Source: a gamma proteobacterium HTCC2207 (lineage in GTDB: Bacteria > Pseudomonadota > Gammaproteobacteria > Pseudomonadales > Porticoccaceae). Taken from it: a stretch of 41,560 bases of DNA. The DNA lies in NCBI GenBank assembly GCA_905182245.1, contig CAJJAS010000108.1, positions 1 through 41,560 of the forward strand, written 5' to 3'. This document shows, piece by piece, positions 9,269 to 17,858 of the stretch (its first letter is position 1; every line of letters begins with the position of its first letter). The translations under genes were made by a program, and so were the position numbers. The notes below the pieces were generated by a model that was given only the letters and a program-made list of their open reading frames with translations, was not told where the DNA came from and did no database searches.

Positions 9269-11911
9269 ATGTTGCCACCACTTATAGATATAGCCCCCTT
9301 TCGCGAAGCGATTCAAAGGGACCATCTGATTTTGACGCCAAACCATCGTCTGGCGGCAAAAATCACTGATGCCTGGGCAATGGATACTCAACACTCCGTG
9401 TGGTTAGCCCCTCGGGTCTACTCTATCGATCATTGGCTGAAACACTGCTGGGATGAGCTGCAGGACCAAAACCATGAGCTAGTTCGAGGTCTGTCGGTAG
9501 TCGGCAGTCAGCAAAGCCGCTACTACTGGGAAAAAGCCATCGCCAAAGAGGATGCCGAGCACAGTACTAGCTATGCAAAAACTGCCGGTGACACATTAAA
9601 AACCCTACAGAATTGGAATCTTTCCATCGATCAGGTTCCAGACGAGACCCCTGCCGTTGAGTTTTTTAAACGTTGGCTCCACAATTTTAATGAACTGCTT
9701 GAACGCAACCATTTAATTACCCAGCAGCAGAGCTGGCAGCTTATTGAGCAGGGCTTCAAATGCGGTGCACTGTTTCAAGACAGCGCAATATTACTCTACG
9801 GCTTTCAGTCCACGCCGCCTCTGCCCGCCACTATTGTTAATAGCGCCAGTAGTTCGGTCAGTACAGTGCAAACAGTCACTAAAAGCAACGACAATACCTT
9901 TCGCCTCGAAACTCAGGATCGACATCAAGAGCTGCGCCTAGCATCAAGCTGGGCCGCCCAACAGTTAGCCATCAAGCCAGACCAGCGTATTGGCATAGTG
10001 GTGCCAGACCTGAATAACTGTCTCCATCAGGTTTCACGATTAGTGGGGGAAGCTCTTAAAACCCAGGGCACTGAAACTGTGGTCAATATCAGTGCCGGTA
10101 CAGCCATGGCGGATACCGCACTAGTCAATGCCGCCCTTGGGCTAATTGGTATTTTGCAGCACAAAAGGTCATTGCAAGAATGGCTGCAGTTACTGTACTC
10201 ACCCTACTGCGCCTTTAATCAGCTGTCTGTGCAATTTCGTACAGATGCCGAACTTGCGCTGCGTAAAACTCGACGTTTTGACTTTACCCTGGAGCAATTT
10301 CTATCTGGGATCATTCCCCATCAGGAGTCGGAACAGCGCGAAGCCGCCCTGCTTATTCTGCAGCCATTAATAGAACTAAAAACCTTTGCTCGCCTAAAAA
10401 CCGGCAGCCAAAAAAGCTTCTCGGGTTGGGCGGCGTTTTTTAATCAGTTTTTAGAGCCAATGGGTTGGCCGGGCAAGCGACAACTCAATAGTATTGAGTA
10501 CCAGCAGAGGCAGCACTGGAATAGCCTGATCGAACAGTTCTGTAGCCTCGACAATCTGGGCATTGAGGTGGGTCTTTCTACCGCACTCAAACATCTGCAA
10601 CAGCTGGCTCGAGAGTCGGTATTTCATCCCCAAACTGCCGATGCTCCGCTACAGATTCTTGGTTTACTGGAGGGCGCGGGACTGCGTTTTGACCAGCTGT
10701 GGATTGTGGGCATGCATAGTCAGAACTTCCCTGCCTCAGTAGCCATCAACCCTTTATTGCCTGCGGAGTTTCAGCGTCAACACAGAATGCCCCACAGCCT
10801 GCCCGAGCGAGAATTACAGATAGCCGAAGAGTTATTAGCCGATTATAAAAATAATGCCGGACGATTAATTCTGAGCTATCCCCTGATGCGAGGGGAGGAG
10901 CAACTTGAAGCCAGCCCATTGATTCGCACCATAGCGACGGTGGATAGTTCAGCGTTACTAGAGCAGCCGCAGACTCATCCCCAGTGGTTGTCGCGGCCCG
11001 ATCAGTGCCAGTTGATCGAAGATCAGGCCCCTGCCTACGATCCTCAGGTTGAACGTATTCGTGGCGGCAGTGGCCTTTTAAAAAATCAGTCTGTGTGCCC
11101 CTTTAATGCCTTTGCCATTCATCGCCTAAAAGCAGAGCCCCTAGAAGAACCTAGCCAGGGTTTATCGGCCATGGATCGCGGTGTGTTACTGCATGAAATT
11201 CTCTATCGCCTCTGGGATCAATGGAAAACCTCCACGGTTTTATTGGCACTGTCTGAGCAGCAAGTCAGCGATCAGCTCGGCGCCGTTATTGCTGATACCT
11301 TGCATGAATGGGCACCGAAGCATCCAATATTACTCGGCACCAATTACCGAGCGCTGGAGCAGCGACGCTTGGAAAAATTAATCGGCCAGTGGCTCGAGCA
11401 GGAGAAACAGCGCTCGGCCTTTGAGGTGATTAATTTAGAGAGCAAAGCCAGCATACGTTTTGGTGACTTGGAAATTTCACTACGCATTGATCGGGTGGAC
11501 CGCATAGGTGACAAGCTGCTGATCATTGACTATAAATCTGGCACCGTTAAACCGTCCAGCTGGACCGGTGACCGGCCAACAGATCCGCAATTACCACTCT
11601 ATGTGTTGGCCAGTAACCCTGTCGCCAATGGCTGCGCATTTGCCCAGATAAAGGGCGGCCTAATCAAATTTATAGGTACCAGCGATAGCCAATTAATTCC
11701 GTCTGAAAAAGCGGTTGAAGACTGGTCAGCACAGATTGATCAATGGCAGGTTGCCTTGACTAAGCTGGCCGATGAATTTACGTCTGGTTATGCCCCAGTA
11801 GAAATATTTGATAACGCTTCGTTTACTTTTCAAAGTCACCTGTTGCCGTTAAATCGCTGGTTAGAAGAACCCGAAATAACGGCCATGGCTAATCCGGGGG
11901 CCGGTCTATGA
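9269..11911 (+). CDS. AddB-like PD-(D/E)XK nuclease / inactive helicase-like DNA repair protein
   Basis: C-terminal nuclease motif LRIDRVDRIGDKLLIIDYKSG, SVCPFNAFAIHRL, RGVLLHEILYRLWD; ATGA overlap with the downstream helicase. Confidence 0.87.
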   Translation: MLPPLIDIAPFREAIQRDHLILTPNHRLAAKITDAWAMDTQHSVWLAPRVYSIDHWLKHCWDELQDQNHELVRGLSVVGSQQSRYYWEKAIAKEDAEHSTSYAKTAGDTLKTLQNWNLSIDQVPDETPAVEFFKRWLHNFNELLERNHLITQQQSWQLIEQGFKCGALFQDSAILLYGFQSTPPLPATIVNSASSSVSTVQTVTKSNDNTFRLETQDRHQELRLASSWAAQQLAIKPDQRIGIVVPDLNNCLHQVSRLVGEALKTQGTETVVNISAGTAMADTALVNAALGLIGILQHKRSLQEWLQLLYSPYCAFNQLSVQFRTDAELALRKTRRFDFTLEQFLSGIIPHQESEQREAALLILQPLIELKTFARLKTGSQKSFSGWAAFFNQFLEPMGWPGKRQLNSIEYQQRQHWNSLIEQFCSLDNLGIEVGLSTALKHLQQLARESVFHPQTADAPLQILGLLEGAGLRFDQLWIVGMHSQNFPASVAINPLLPAEFQRQHRMPHSLPERELQIAEELLADYKNNAGRLILSYPLMRGEEQLEASPLIRTIATVDSSALLEQPQTHPQWLSRPDQCQLIEDQAPAYDPQVERIRGGSGLLKNQSVCPFNAFAIHRLKAEPLEEPSQGLSAMDRGVLLHEILYRLWDQWKTSTVLLALSEQQVSDQLGAVIADTLHEWAPKHPILLGTNYRALEQRRLEKLIGQWLEQEKQRSAFEVINLESKASIRFGDLEISLRIDRVDRIGDKLLIIDYKSGTVKPSSWTGDRPTDPQLPLYVLASNPVANGCAFAQIKGGLIKFIGTSDSQLIPSEKAVEDWSAQIDQWQVALTKLADEFTSGYAPVEIFDNASFTFQSHLLPLNRWLEEPEITAMANPGAGL

Positions 11912-14900
11912 GTCCCGTGAGTGACCAGCCGCAGCGCAAACTGGCTCTCGAGCCACAGCAGAGCTTTATTGTTTCGGCACCGGCGGGGTCGGGTAAAACC
12001 GGTCTGATTACCCAGCGAGTTTTACGCCTGCTGTGTACCGTAGAAAACCCTGAAGAAATTCTAAGCATTACCTTTACCCGCAAAGCCGCGGGAGAAATGG
12101 CCAGCCGTATTCACAGAGCCCTCCATGCCGCCGCTTACGAACCCAGGCCTAGCGATGACTACGAGGCACAAACCTGGGATCTGGCGGCACTGGCCGTAGA
12201 GAGAAGCGTTGCACTGGGGTGGAACCTGCTGGACATGCCCGGACGTTTACGCATTCAGACTATTGATGGATTCTGCCGCTATATCGCCAGCCAGTTTGCC
12301 TTGGAAACCAAACTTGGTGCGTTGCCTGAACCCAGCGATAACCCCCAGGCACTTTACGAAGTTGCCGCCCGAGCTCTGCTCGATAAGATTGAACAGGATA
12401 GCGACACAGCAACACAGTTAGCGGTATTGCTGGAACATACCGGCAATGATTTGGCGCGCTGCGAACGACTGCTCTCGGAGCTGCTAAGCAAGCGGGAACA
12501 GTGGCTTCCTTTAATCTTTAATGCGCAGGGCAATCAGGAGTATTTCCAGCAGGTAATCGATCAGGTTATTGGCGAAAGCCTAATGCAACTCCATGAGGCT
12601 CTTATGCCTATTGCTGGCGAGTTAGCAGAGCTAGCTGACTTTGCCGCCAACTATGGTGATATGGAAAAGAATCCTAGGCTCCTTGAACTGAGTGGCATGA
12701 TTGAACTGCCAGACAGTAGCCTAGATGGCATTTTGCAGTGGAAGGTTCTCCTCAGCCTGCTAGTAACCAAAGATCATGACATTCGCAAGAAGCTCACCAA
12801 AAATGAAGGCTTTCCGGCAGACCAGAAAGACGCCAAAGCGCGCATGCAGGTTTTACTCGAATGGTGTCGTGAGCGTCCCGAGATTAAGGAGCTGATAGCC
12901 AATGCCCTGTGCCTCCCCGAAGCAGAAATCAACAGTGCTCAGCATTTAATTCTCGATGCCCTTGGACATCTACTGCCCCGTCTGGCAGCCGAACTAGAGC
13001 TAGCCTTTAAGCAGCAGGATCAATGTGACTACCCCGCGATTACCCTTACGGCATTGGAAGCCATAGAGCCTTCCCCTGAGGATGAGTCGATCTCTGATAT
13101 TACATTGCGTCTGGATTATCAGTTACGCCACATTTTAGTTGATGAGTTTCAAGATACCTCTGGGTCCCAAGTAAAGTTACTCGAACATTTAATCGCTGGC
13201 TGGCAGCCAGACGATGGCAGAACTTTGTTTTTGGTTGGCGATGCCATGCAGTCTCTGTATGGATTTCGCAATGCCAATGTGGGCCTATTTATTAATGCCC
13301 AGCGCCATCCGGTCGGCCCAGTGCAGTGCACTCCACTGACCCTGACCGCTAACTTCCGCTCCGAGCAGGGCATTATCGAATGGGTTAATGAGGCCTTTAG
13401 CCAGGCCTTTCCGGCTCAGGCTGATATTAGCCGCGGCGCCATTCCCTACTCTCCTTCCGATGCATTTAAAGGTCCCGGTATTGGTCCCGCAGTCAGTTTT
13501 CAGGGCTTTGCCGGAGACGAAGGCGATAAAGCTGAAGCTGTGCATATTGCCAATATCTGTACTGAACTCGCGGCACAAAAACCCGATCAGTCGGTGGCTA
13601 TTTTAGTCCGTGGCCGCAGTCATCTAAAGACCATAGTGCCGGCCCTGAGAGCAGCCAACCTTAACTGGCAGGCCATCGATATCACTCCATTGGCCAGCAG
13701 AATGCCCGTGGTCGATATGCTTTCACTAACCCGTGCCCTGCTGTCTCCCGCAGACAAAATTTCCTGGTTAGCCCTGTTGAGAGCCCCTTTTTGTGGCCTG
13801 ACATTGGCCGATCTTTTAGTGGTTTCAAATAGCACCAGCAATAACCCCAAACAGGGTGATGCCATTCTTGCACAGCTTTTAAGGTTCTCTGAATCTGCAC
13901 TCGAATCTACACTCGAATCTAAAGACGAACCTAAATCTACAGCATTTAATGGGCTATCAACGGAGGGCCAACAAATCCTATGCCGTGTCATCCCGCTTAT
14001 TTTAGATGCTTGGAAAAACCGTGGCCGTAAAAATATACGCGACAGTCTCGAACAGCTGTGGCTAGAACTAGGCGGCCCAGATAGCTTGATGGCCAGCAGC
14101 GATCTCGATGATGTGCGGGCCTATCTAGACCTATTGGAAAACTGGCAAGTAGCCGGAACCCTCCCAGACTGGAACGGCTTTCAACAGGCGGTAGACAAAC
14201 TCTATGCGTCCCCTGCGCCGGAGGTTGGACCCAAAGATAGCCATGTTATTCAGATCATGACTATCCATAAGTCTAAAGGTCTTGAGTTTGATCATGTACT
14301 GCTGCCCGGCTTAACCCGTGGTTCTGGCTCCGACAAAAAACCATTGCTTCGCTGGCGTGAACATATTGATGAATACAATCAGATGTCGTTAATTATGGCG
14401 CCACTGGGAGCTCATGATGAGGAAGATGACAGCGTCTATCAGTATCTGAAACATGAAGATGCGGTTAAGACGCGACTGGAAAATACTCGAGTACTCTATG
14501 TGGCTGCGACCAGAGCTATTCGTAATCTGTATCTGTTTGCCAACCTTAAACCGGCTAAAAAAGAAGGCTGGCAGGCACCGGGTAAAACCACCTTACTAGC
14601 ACCGATTTGGAAAACAATCGCAGCCGGTATTGATGATGGCCAATACTCTATTAATCAAACAGAGACAGATGACAGCTTTCAACCTAGACCGCGCCTAAAC
14701 AGTCTTCGACGCCTGCCCGCTACCTTTGAGGCACCCACCCGAGAGGCCGATGCCATGACCCTGGGCACAGAGGATACTCAGTCCGCGGCTGGCACTCAAG
14801 TTGATACAGACCTGTCTCTCCGAGCACGTTTACTGGGGACGGTTATGCATAGAACCCTGAAACAAATAGCCAATGAAGGCATCAATAAATGGCCCGAGCA

Positions 14901-15342
14901 ACGCTTACAACATTTGCCCCCTGCTTGGTCGGCACAGCTTAAGGAGCTGGGCATACTCGCGACCAGCGAAGAACTCGATCGCCTAAGCCGCGGACTGACC
15001 ACCATGCTTGAAGATCCTCGCGGCCAATGGATACTGCACAACCATGAGCAGGCCCAGTGCGAACAGGCTCTGGGCTACCATCATCGAGAGAGTAATCATG
15101 CAGGTACCTCTGTACTCGACAGGACTTTTGTCGATCAGGGAATTCGCTGGATCATTGATTACAAGTTTTCTATGCCCGCCGAGGGAGAGCCTGAACAGCA
15201 ATTTATCGCCAGGCAGATCAGCAGCTATCAGGCACAGTTAAAACATTACGCCAATCTGTACCTCGCTCTGGAAGAAAATCCCGTGCGCTGCGCGCTCTAT
15301 TTCCCGCAAATGCCCTTGTTTATTGAGGTTGAAGCCGAATAA
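11908..15342 (+). CDS. AddA-like UvrD-family helicase-nuclease
   Basis: Walker A APAGSGKT, TFTRKAAGEM, VDEFQDTSGSQ, VGDAMQSLYGFRNA, LTANFRS, TIHKSKGLEFDHVLLPGL, VAATRA; C-terminal nuclease motif RWIIDYKFS. Confidence 0.92.
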   Translation: MSPVSDQPQRKLALEPQQSFIVSAPAGSGKTGLITQRVLRLLCTVENPEEILSITFTRKAAGEMASRIHRALHAAAYEPRPSDDYEAQTWDLAALAVERSVALGWNLLDMPGRLRIQTIDGFCRYIASQFALETKLGALPEPSDNPQALYEVAARALLDKIEQDSDTATQLAVLLEHTGNDLARCERLLSELLSKREQWLPLIFNAQGNQEYFQQVIDQVIGESLMQLHEALMPIAGELAELADFAANYGDMEKNPRLLELSGMIELPDSSLDGILQWKVLLSLLVTKDHDIRKKLTKNEGFPADQKDAKARMQVLLEWCRERPEIKELIANALCLPEAEINSAQHLILDALGHLLPRLAAELELAFKQQDQCDYPAITLTALEAIEPSPEDESISDITLRLDYQLRHILVDEFQDTSGSQVKLLEHLIAGWQPDDGRTLFLVGDAMQSLYGFRNANVGLFINAQRHPVGPVQCTPLTLTANFRSEQGIIEWVNEAFSQAFPAQADISRGAIPYSPSDAFKGPGIGPAVSFQGFAGDEGDKAEAVHIANICTELAAQKPDQSVAILVRGRSHLKTIVPALRAANLNWQAIDITPLASRMPVVDMLSLTRALLSPADKISWLALLRAPFCGLTLADLLVVSNSTSNNPKQGDAILAQLLRFSESALESTLESKDEPKSTAFNGLSTEGQQILCRVIPLILDAWKNRGRKNIRDSLEQLWLELGGPDSLMASSDLDDVRAYLDLLENWQVAGTLPDWNGFQQAVDKLYASPAPEVGPKDSHVIQIMTIHKSKGLEFDHVLLPGLTRGSGSDKKPLLRWREHIDEYNQMSLIMAPLGAHDEEDDSVYQYLKHEDAVKTRLENTRVLYVAATRAIRNLYLFANLKPAKKEGWQAPGKTTLLAPIWKTIAAGIDDGQYSINQTETDDSFQPRPRLNSLRRLPATFEAPTREADAMTLGTEDTQSAAGTQVDTDLSLRARLLGTVMHRTLKQIANEGINKWPEQRLQHLPPAWSAQLKELGILATSEELDRLSRGLTTMLEDPRGQWILHNHEQAQCEQALGYHHRESNHAGTSVLDRTFVDQGIRWIIDYKFSMPAEGEPEQQFIARQISSYQAQLKHYANLYLALEENPVRCALYFPQMPLFIEVEAE
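13891..13920 (+). repeat. In-frame 12-bp tandem repeat inside the AddA-like gene
   Basis: GAATCTGCACTC GAATCTACACTC GAATCT, encoding ESALESTLES. Confidence 0.85.
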
Positions 15343-15412
15343 CCTTCAAAATCGTTGATATTTAAGTACAATAGCGCCTCTCTATATAAAGCGACTAGTT
15401 AGGAATTTCCAC

Positions 15413-16480
15413 ATGGACAGCCATGCTGTAGAAAACATCAATATTGAAGTGCCTGAGATACTTATTACTCCGGCAGAACTGAAGCGCACAATACCGCTTT
15501 CAGACAAAGCTCGAGAGACTATTTCAAAGGGTCGTAAAGACATTGAAAATATTCTTGAGCGCAAAGATCACCGCATCGTTGTTGTGGTTGGGCCCTGCTC
15601 GATTCACGATTTAAAAGCGGCTCACGAATATGCCCAGCGTCTAAAAGCCCTGGCCGAAAAAGTCAGTGACACATTGCTGATTGTTATGCGCGTCTATTTC
15701 GAAAAGCCACGCACCACGACCGGCTGGAAAGGTTTGATCAACGATCCGTTTATGAACGACTCGTTCAAGATCACCGATGGTCTGCATATTGGTCGTCAAC
15801 TGTTACATGATATTTTAGAAGTCGGCCTACCAACGGCAACCGAGGCCCTGGATCCTATTTCACCGCAATATATGCAAGACCTGATTGCCTGGTCTGCTAT
15901 TGGTGCCCGTACGACAGAATCTCAGACTCACCGAGAGATGGCCTCAGGCCTGTCTTCTTCTATTGGTTTTAAAAACGGTACAGACGGCAGCCTGACAGTG
16001 GCCATTAACGCACTGCAATCAGTGGCCAGCCCCCACCGTTTTCTGGGAATTAACTCAGATGGCAATGTGTCTATTATCACCACCAAGGGAAATCAATATG
16101 CTCACGTCGTTCTCCGTGGTGGCAATGGTAAACCCAATTATGATTCCGTCAGTGTTTCTATCTGTGAGCAAGAGCTAGTTGCTGCCGGTATTGCACCGAA
16201 CATTATGGTGGATTGCAGTCATGCCAACTCCAACAAAGATCATATGCTGCAGCCTCTGGTCCTAGACAATGTCGCCAATCAGATTGTTGAAGGTAACAAG
16301 TCTATTATTGGCGTGATGATGGAGAGCCACCTAAACGGTGGTAATCAGAAGCTTTCAAGTAACCCAGATGAGATGGATTATGGCGTTTCAGTAACCGACG
16401 CCTGTGTCGACTGGGAGACCACCGAGACTGCATTGGTGTCTATGGCTGATAAATTGCGCGATGTTCTTAAGACGCGCTAA
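15413..16480 (+). CDS. aroG: 3-deoxy-7-phosphoheptulonate (DAHP) synthase, class I
   Basis: VVVVGPCSIHDLKAAHEYA, MRVYFEKPRTTTGWKGLINDP, ARTTESQTHREMASGLSSSIGFKNGTDG; isozyme (F/G/H) not resolved. Confidence 0.93.
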   Translation: MDSHAVENINIEVPEILITPAELKRTIPLSDKARETISKGRKDIENILERKDHRIVVVVGPCSIHDLKAAHEYAQRLKALAEKVSDTLLIVMRVYFEKPRTTTGWKGLINDPFMNDSFKITDGLHIGRQLLHDILEVGLPTATEALDPISPQYMQDLIAWSAIGARTTESQTHREMASGLSSSIGFKNGTDGSLTVAINALQSVASPHRFLGINSDGNVSIITTKGNQYAHVVLRGGNGKPNYDSVSVSICEQELVAAGIAPNIMVDCSHANSNKDHMLQPLVLDNVANQIVEGNKSIIGVMMESHLNGGNQKLSSNPDEMDYGVSVTDACVDWETTETALVSMADKLRDVLKTR

Positions 16481-16518
16481 CCTGCTCTTAAGCGAATAGC
16501 TGTTCTTACGCTAATCAC
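16462..16518 (+). repeat. Three imperfect copies of ~18 nt, the first containing the aroG stop codon
   Basis: TGTTCTTAAGACGCGCTAA / TGCTCTTAAGCGAATAGC / TGTTCTTACGCTAATCAC. Confidence 0.6.
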
Positions 16519-16539
16519 TATAATAAGCTAGCCATTATA

Positions 16540-16572
16540 AAAAGCCCCTGCTGATTTAGCTGGGGCTTTTTT
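16540..16572 (+). terminator. Rho-independent terminator after the DAHP synthase
   Basis: AAAAGCCCC-T-GCT-GATTT-AGC-T-GGGGCTTTTTT stem-loop. Confidence 0.85.
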
Positions 16573-16598
16573 GTAGCTGGTGTTTTATCTGTATTCGC

Positions 16599-16627
16599 TT
16601 TTTAGCAGATACGTTTTTAGCAGATAC
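16599..16627. repeat. 15-bp tandem duplication spanning the XRE stop codon
   Basis: TTTTTAGCAGATAC (16599-16612) G TTTTTAGCAGATAC (16614-16627). Confidence 0.9.
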
Positions 16628-16859
16628 TTTCTTTAGTGAAAATTTTAGTACCGCGATACATTTCGCCGATATCTACCTTAAGGGCTCTGGCAAGCATGGC
16701 GGCCTCGGTATCTTTGACCCGTCTCAATTGAACCTCGATCTTAGCCAATGTGCTGCGACTGATATCCCAGCCTAAAAGATTACAGCGGGCAGCCAGTGCT
16801 TCCTGGGTTAACCGTTGTTTTTCACGAATTTGCTTAACTGTGGGTCCAACTATATTCAT
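16617..16859 (-). CDS. XRE-family helix-turn-helix transcriptional regulator
   Basis: VKQIREKQRLTQEALAARCNLLGWDISRSTLAKIEVQLRRV HTH pattern, 80 aa. Confidence 0.82.
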   Translation of the reverse strand: MNIVGPTVKQIREKQRLTQEALAARCNLLGWDISRSTLAKIEVQLRRVKDTEAAMLARALKVDIGEMYRGTKIFTKESIC

Positions 16860-17068
16860 CTCATGCGCTCCCTGCGAGGAGCCTGATTCTGCCAGTGAAA
16901 GACGTGACTAAAGTTCCGCAAATGGAGCAGCTTAGTTCCAAGATTTTATAATAGACAAAATGTCTCACTCAGGTCAGTTAATCACCGATTACTCTGCCGA
17001 TTGACTCGCCCCAGGGCCAATAAAAAGGTATTGTTAGGGATTCTGATTCCCAACCGCAGCTACCCACT

Positions 17069-17761
17069 ATGCCTAGATTACTCCTCCTCGTCGCCATCGC
17101 ATTCTCAGTGTGGTACTGGTGGTCAACGGTTAAGCGTTTAGCGCCAGAACAGCGGCGACCCTTTTTTTGGCGCACAGCGTTCTGGGGTGTTCTGGGGGCA
17201 TCGATAATCTTAGTAGCAACCGGGCGCATGCACTGGCTGGGTGCTGGCCTAGCGGCTCTGATACCCATAGGCAAGCTGGTACTTGGCTTTGGTTTACGCG
17301 CTCTGCCAATCTTGCGGATTCTTAGCCGATTTAAAACCAGTCCATCCCAGTTTGGCACCGGTTCATTAAAGGTAGAGATTAATTTTGCCAGCAAGAAAAT
17401 GGATGGCGAAGTGCTCAAGGGTGAATTTACCGGCAAGCGCCTGTCTGAATTAAACCCCGAGCAGCTCAAAGCACTGTCTGAAGAATTTCGTGCTGCTGAC
17501 CGAGAATCCTTTGTGCTGCTGCAGGCCTATCTATTGCGCAATGGCACCGGTGAACAGACCAATGATAATTATCAAGCAGGTAATTTCTCAGATATATCCA
17601 ATGACGAAGCCCATAAAATCCTCGGAGTTGAGGCCAATGCTTCCAAAGAAGAGATTATCAAGGCCCATAAGCGTCTGATGCAACGTTTGCACCCAGATCG
17701 CGGCGGCAGTGACTATTTGGCAGCAAAAATTAATGCCGCAAAAGACCAACTTATTAGTTAA
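17069..17761 (+). CDS. Membrane-anchored protein with C-terminal J-domain (DnaJ/Pam18-like)
   Basis: N-terminal TM segments; C-terminal HKILGVEANASKEEIIKAHKRLMQRLHPDRGGSDYLAAKINAAKDQL with HPD. Confidence 0.87.
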   Translation: MPRLLLLVAIAFSVWYWWSTVKRLAPEQRRPFFWRTAFWGVLGASIILVATGRMHWLGAGLAALIPIGKLVLGFGLRALPILRILSRFKTSPSQFGTGSLKVEINFASKKMDGEVLKGEFTGKRLSELNPEQLKALSEEFRAADRESFVLLQAYLLRNGTGEQTNDNYQAGNFSDISNDEAHKILGVEANASKEEIIKAHKRLMQRLHPDRGGSDYLAAKINAAKDQLIS

Positions 17762-17858
17762 TCCGTAACTGTTAGCGTCTTAGCTTGGTTTCAGCACAGA
17801 ACCTAGGTTAAACAGGCATTAAACATCCACTGCCCCCTATTACCAACCGAGCTAACCT

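Noticed and set aside
13620-13991. 123-aa minus ORF
   Set aside because: Antisense to conserved AddA-like helicase sequence.
16978-17469. 163-aa minus ORF
   Set aside because: Antisense to the J-domain protein; basic, low-complexity composition typical of a shadow ORF.
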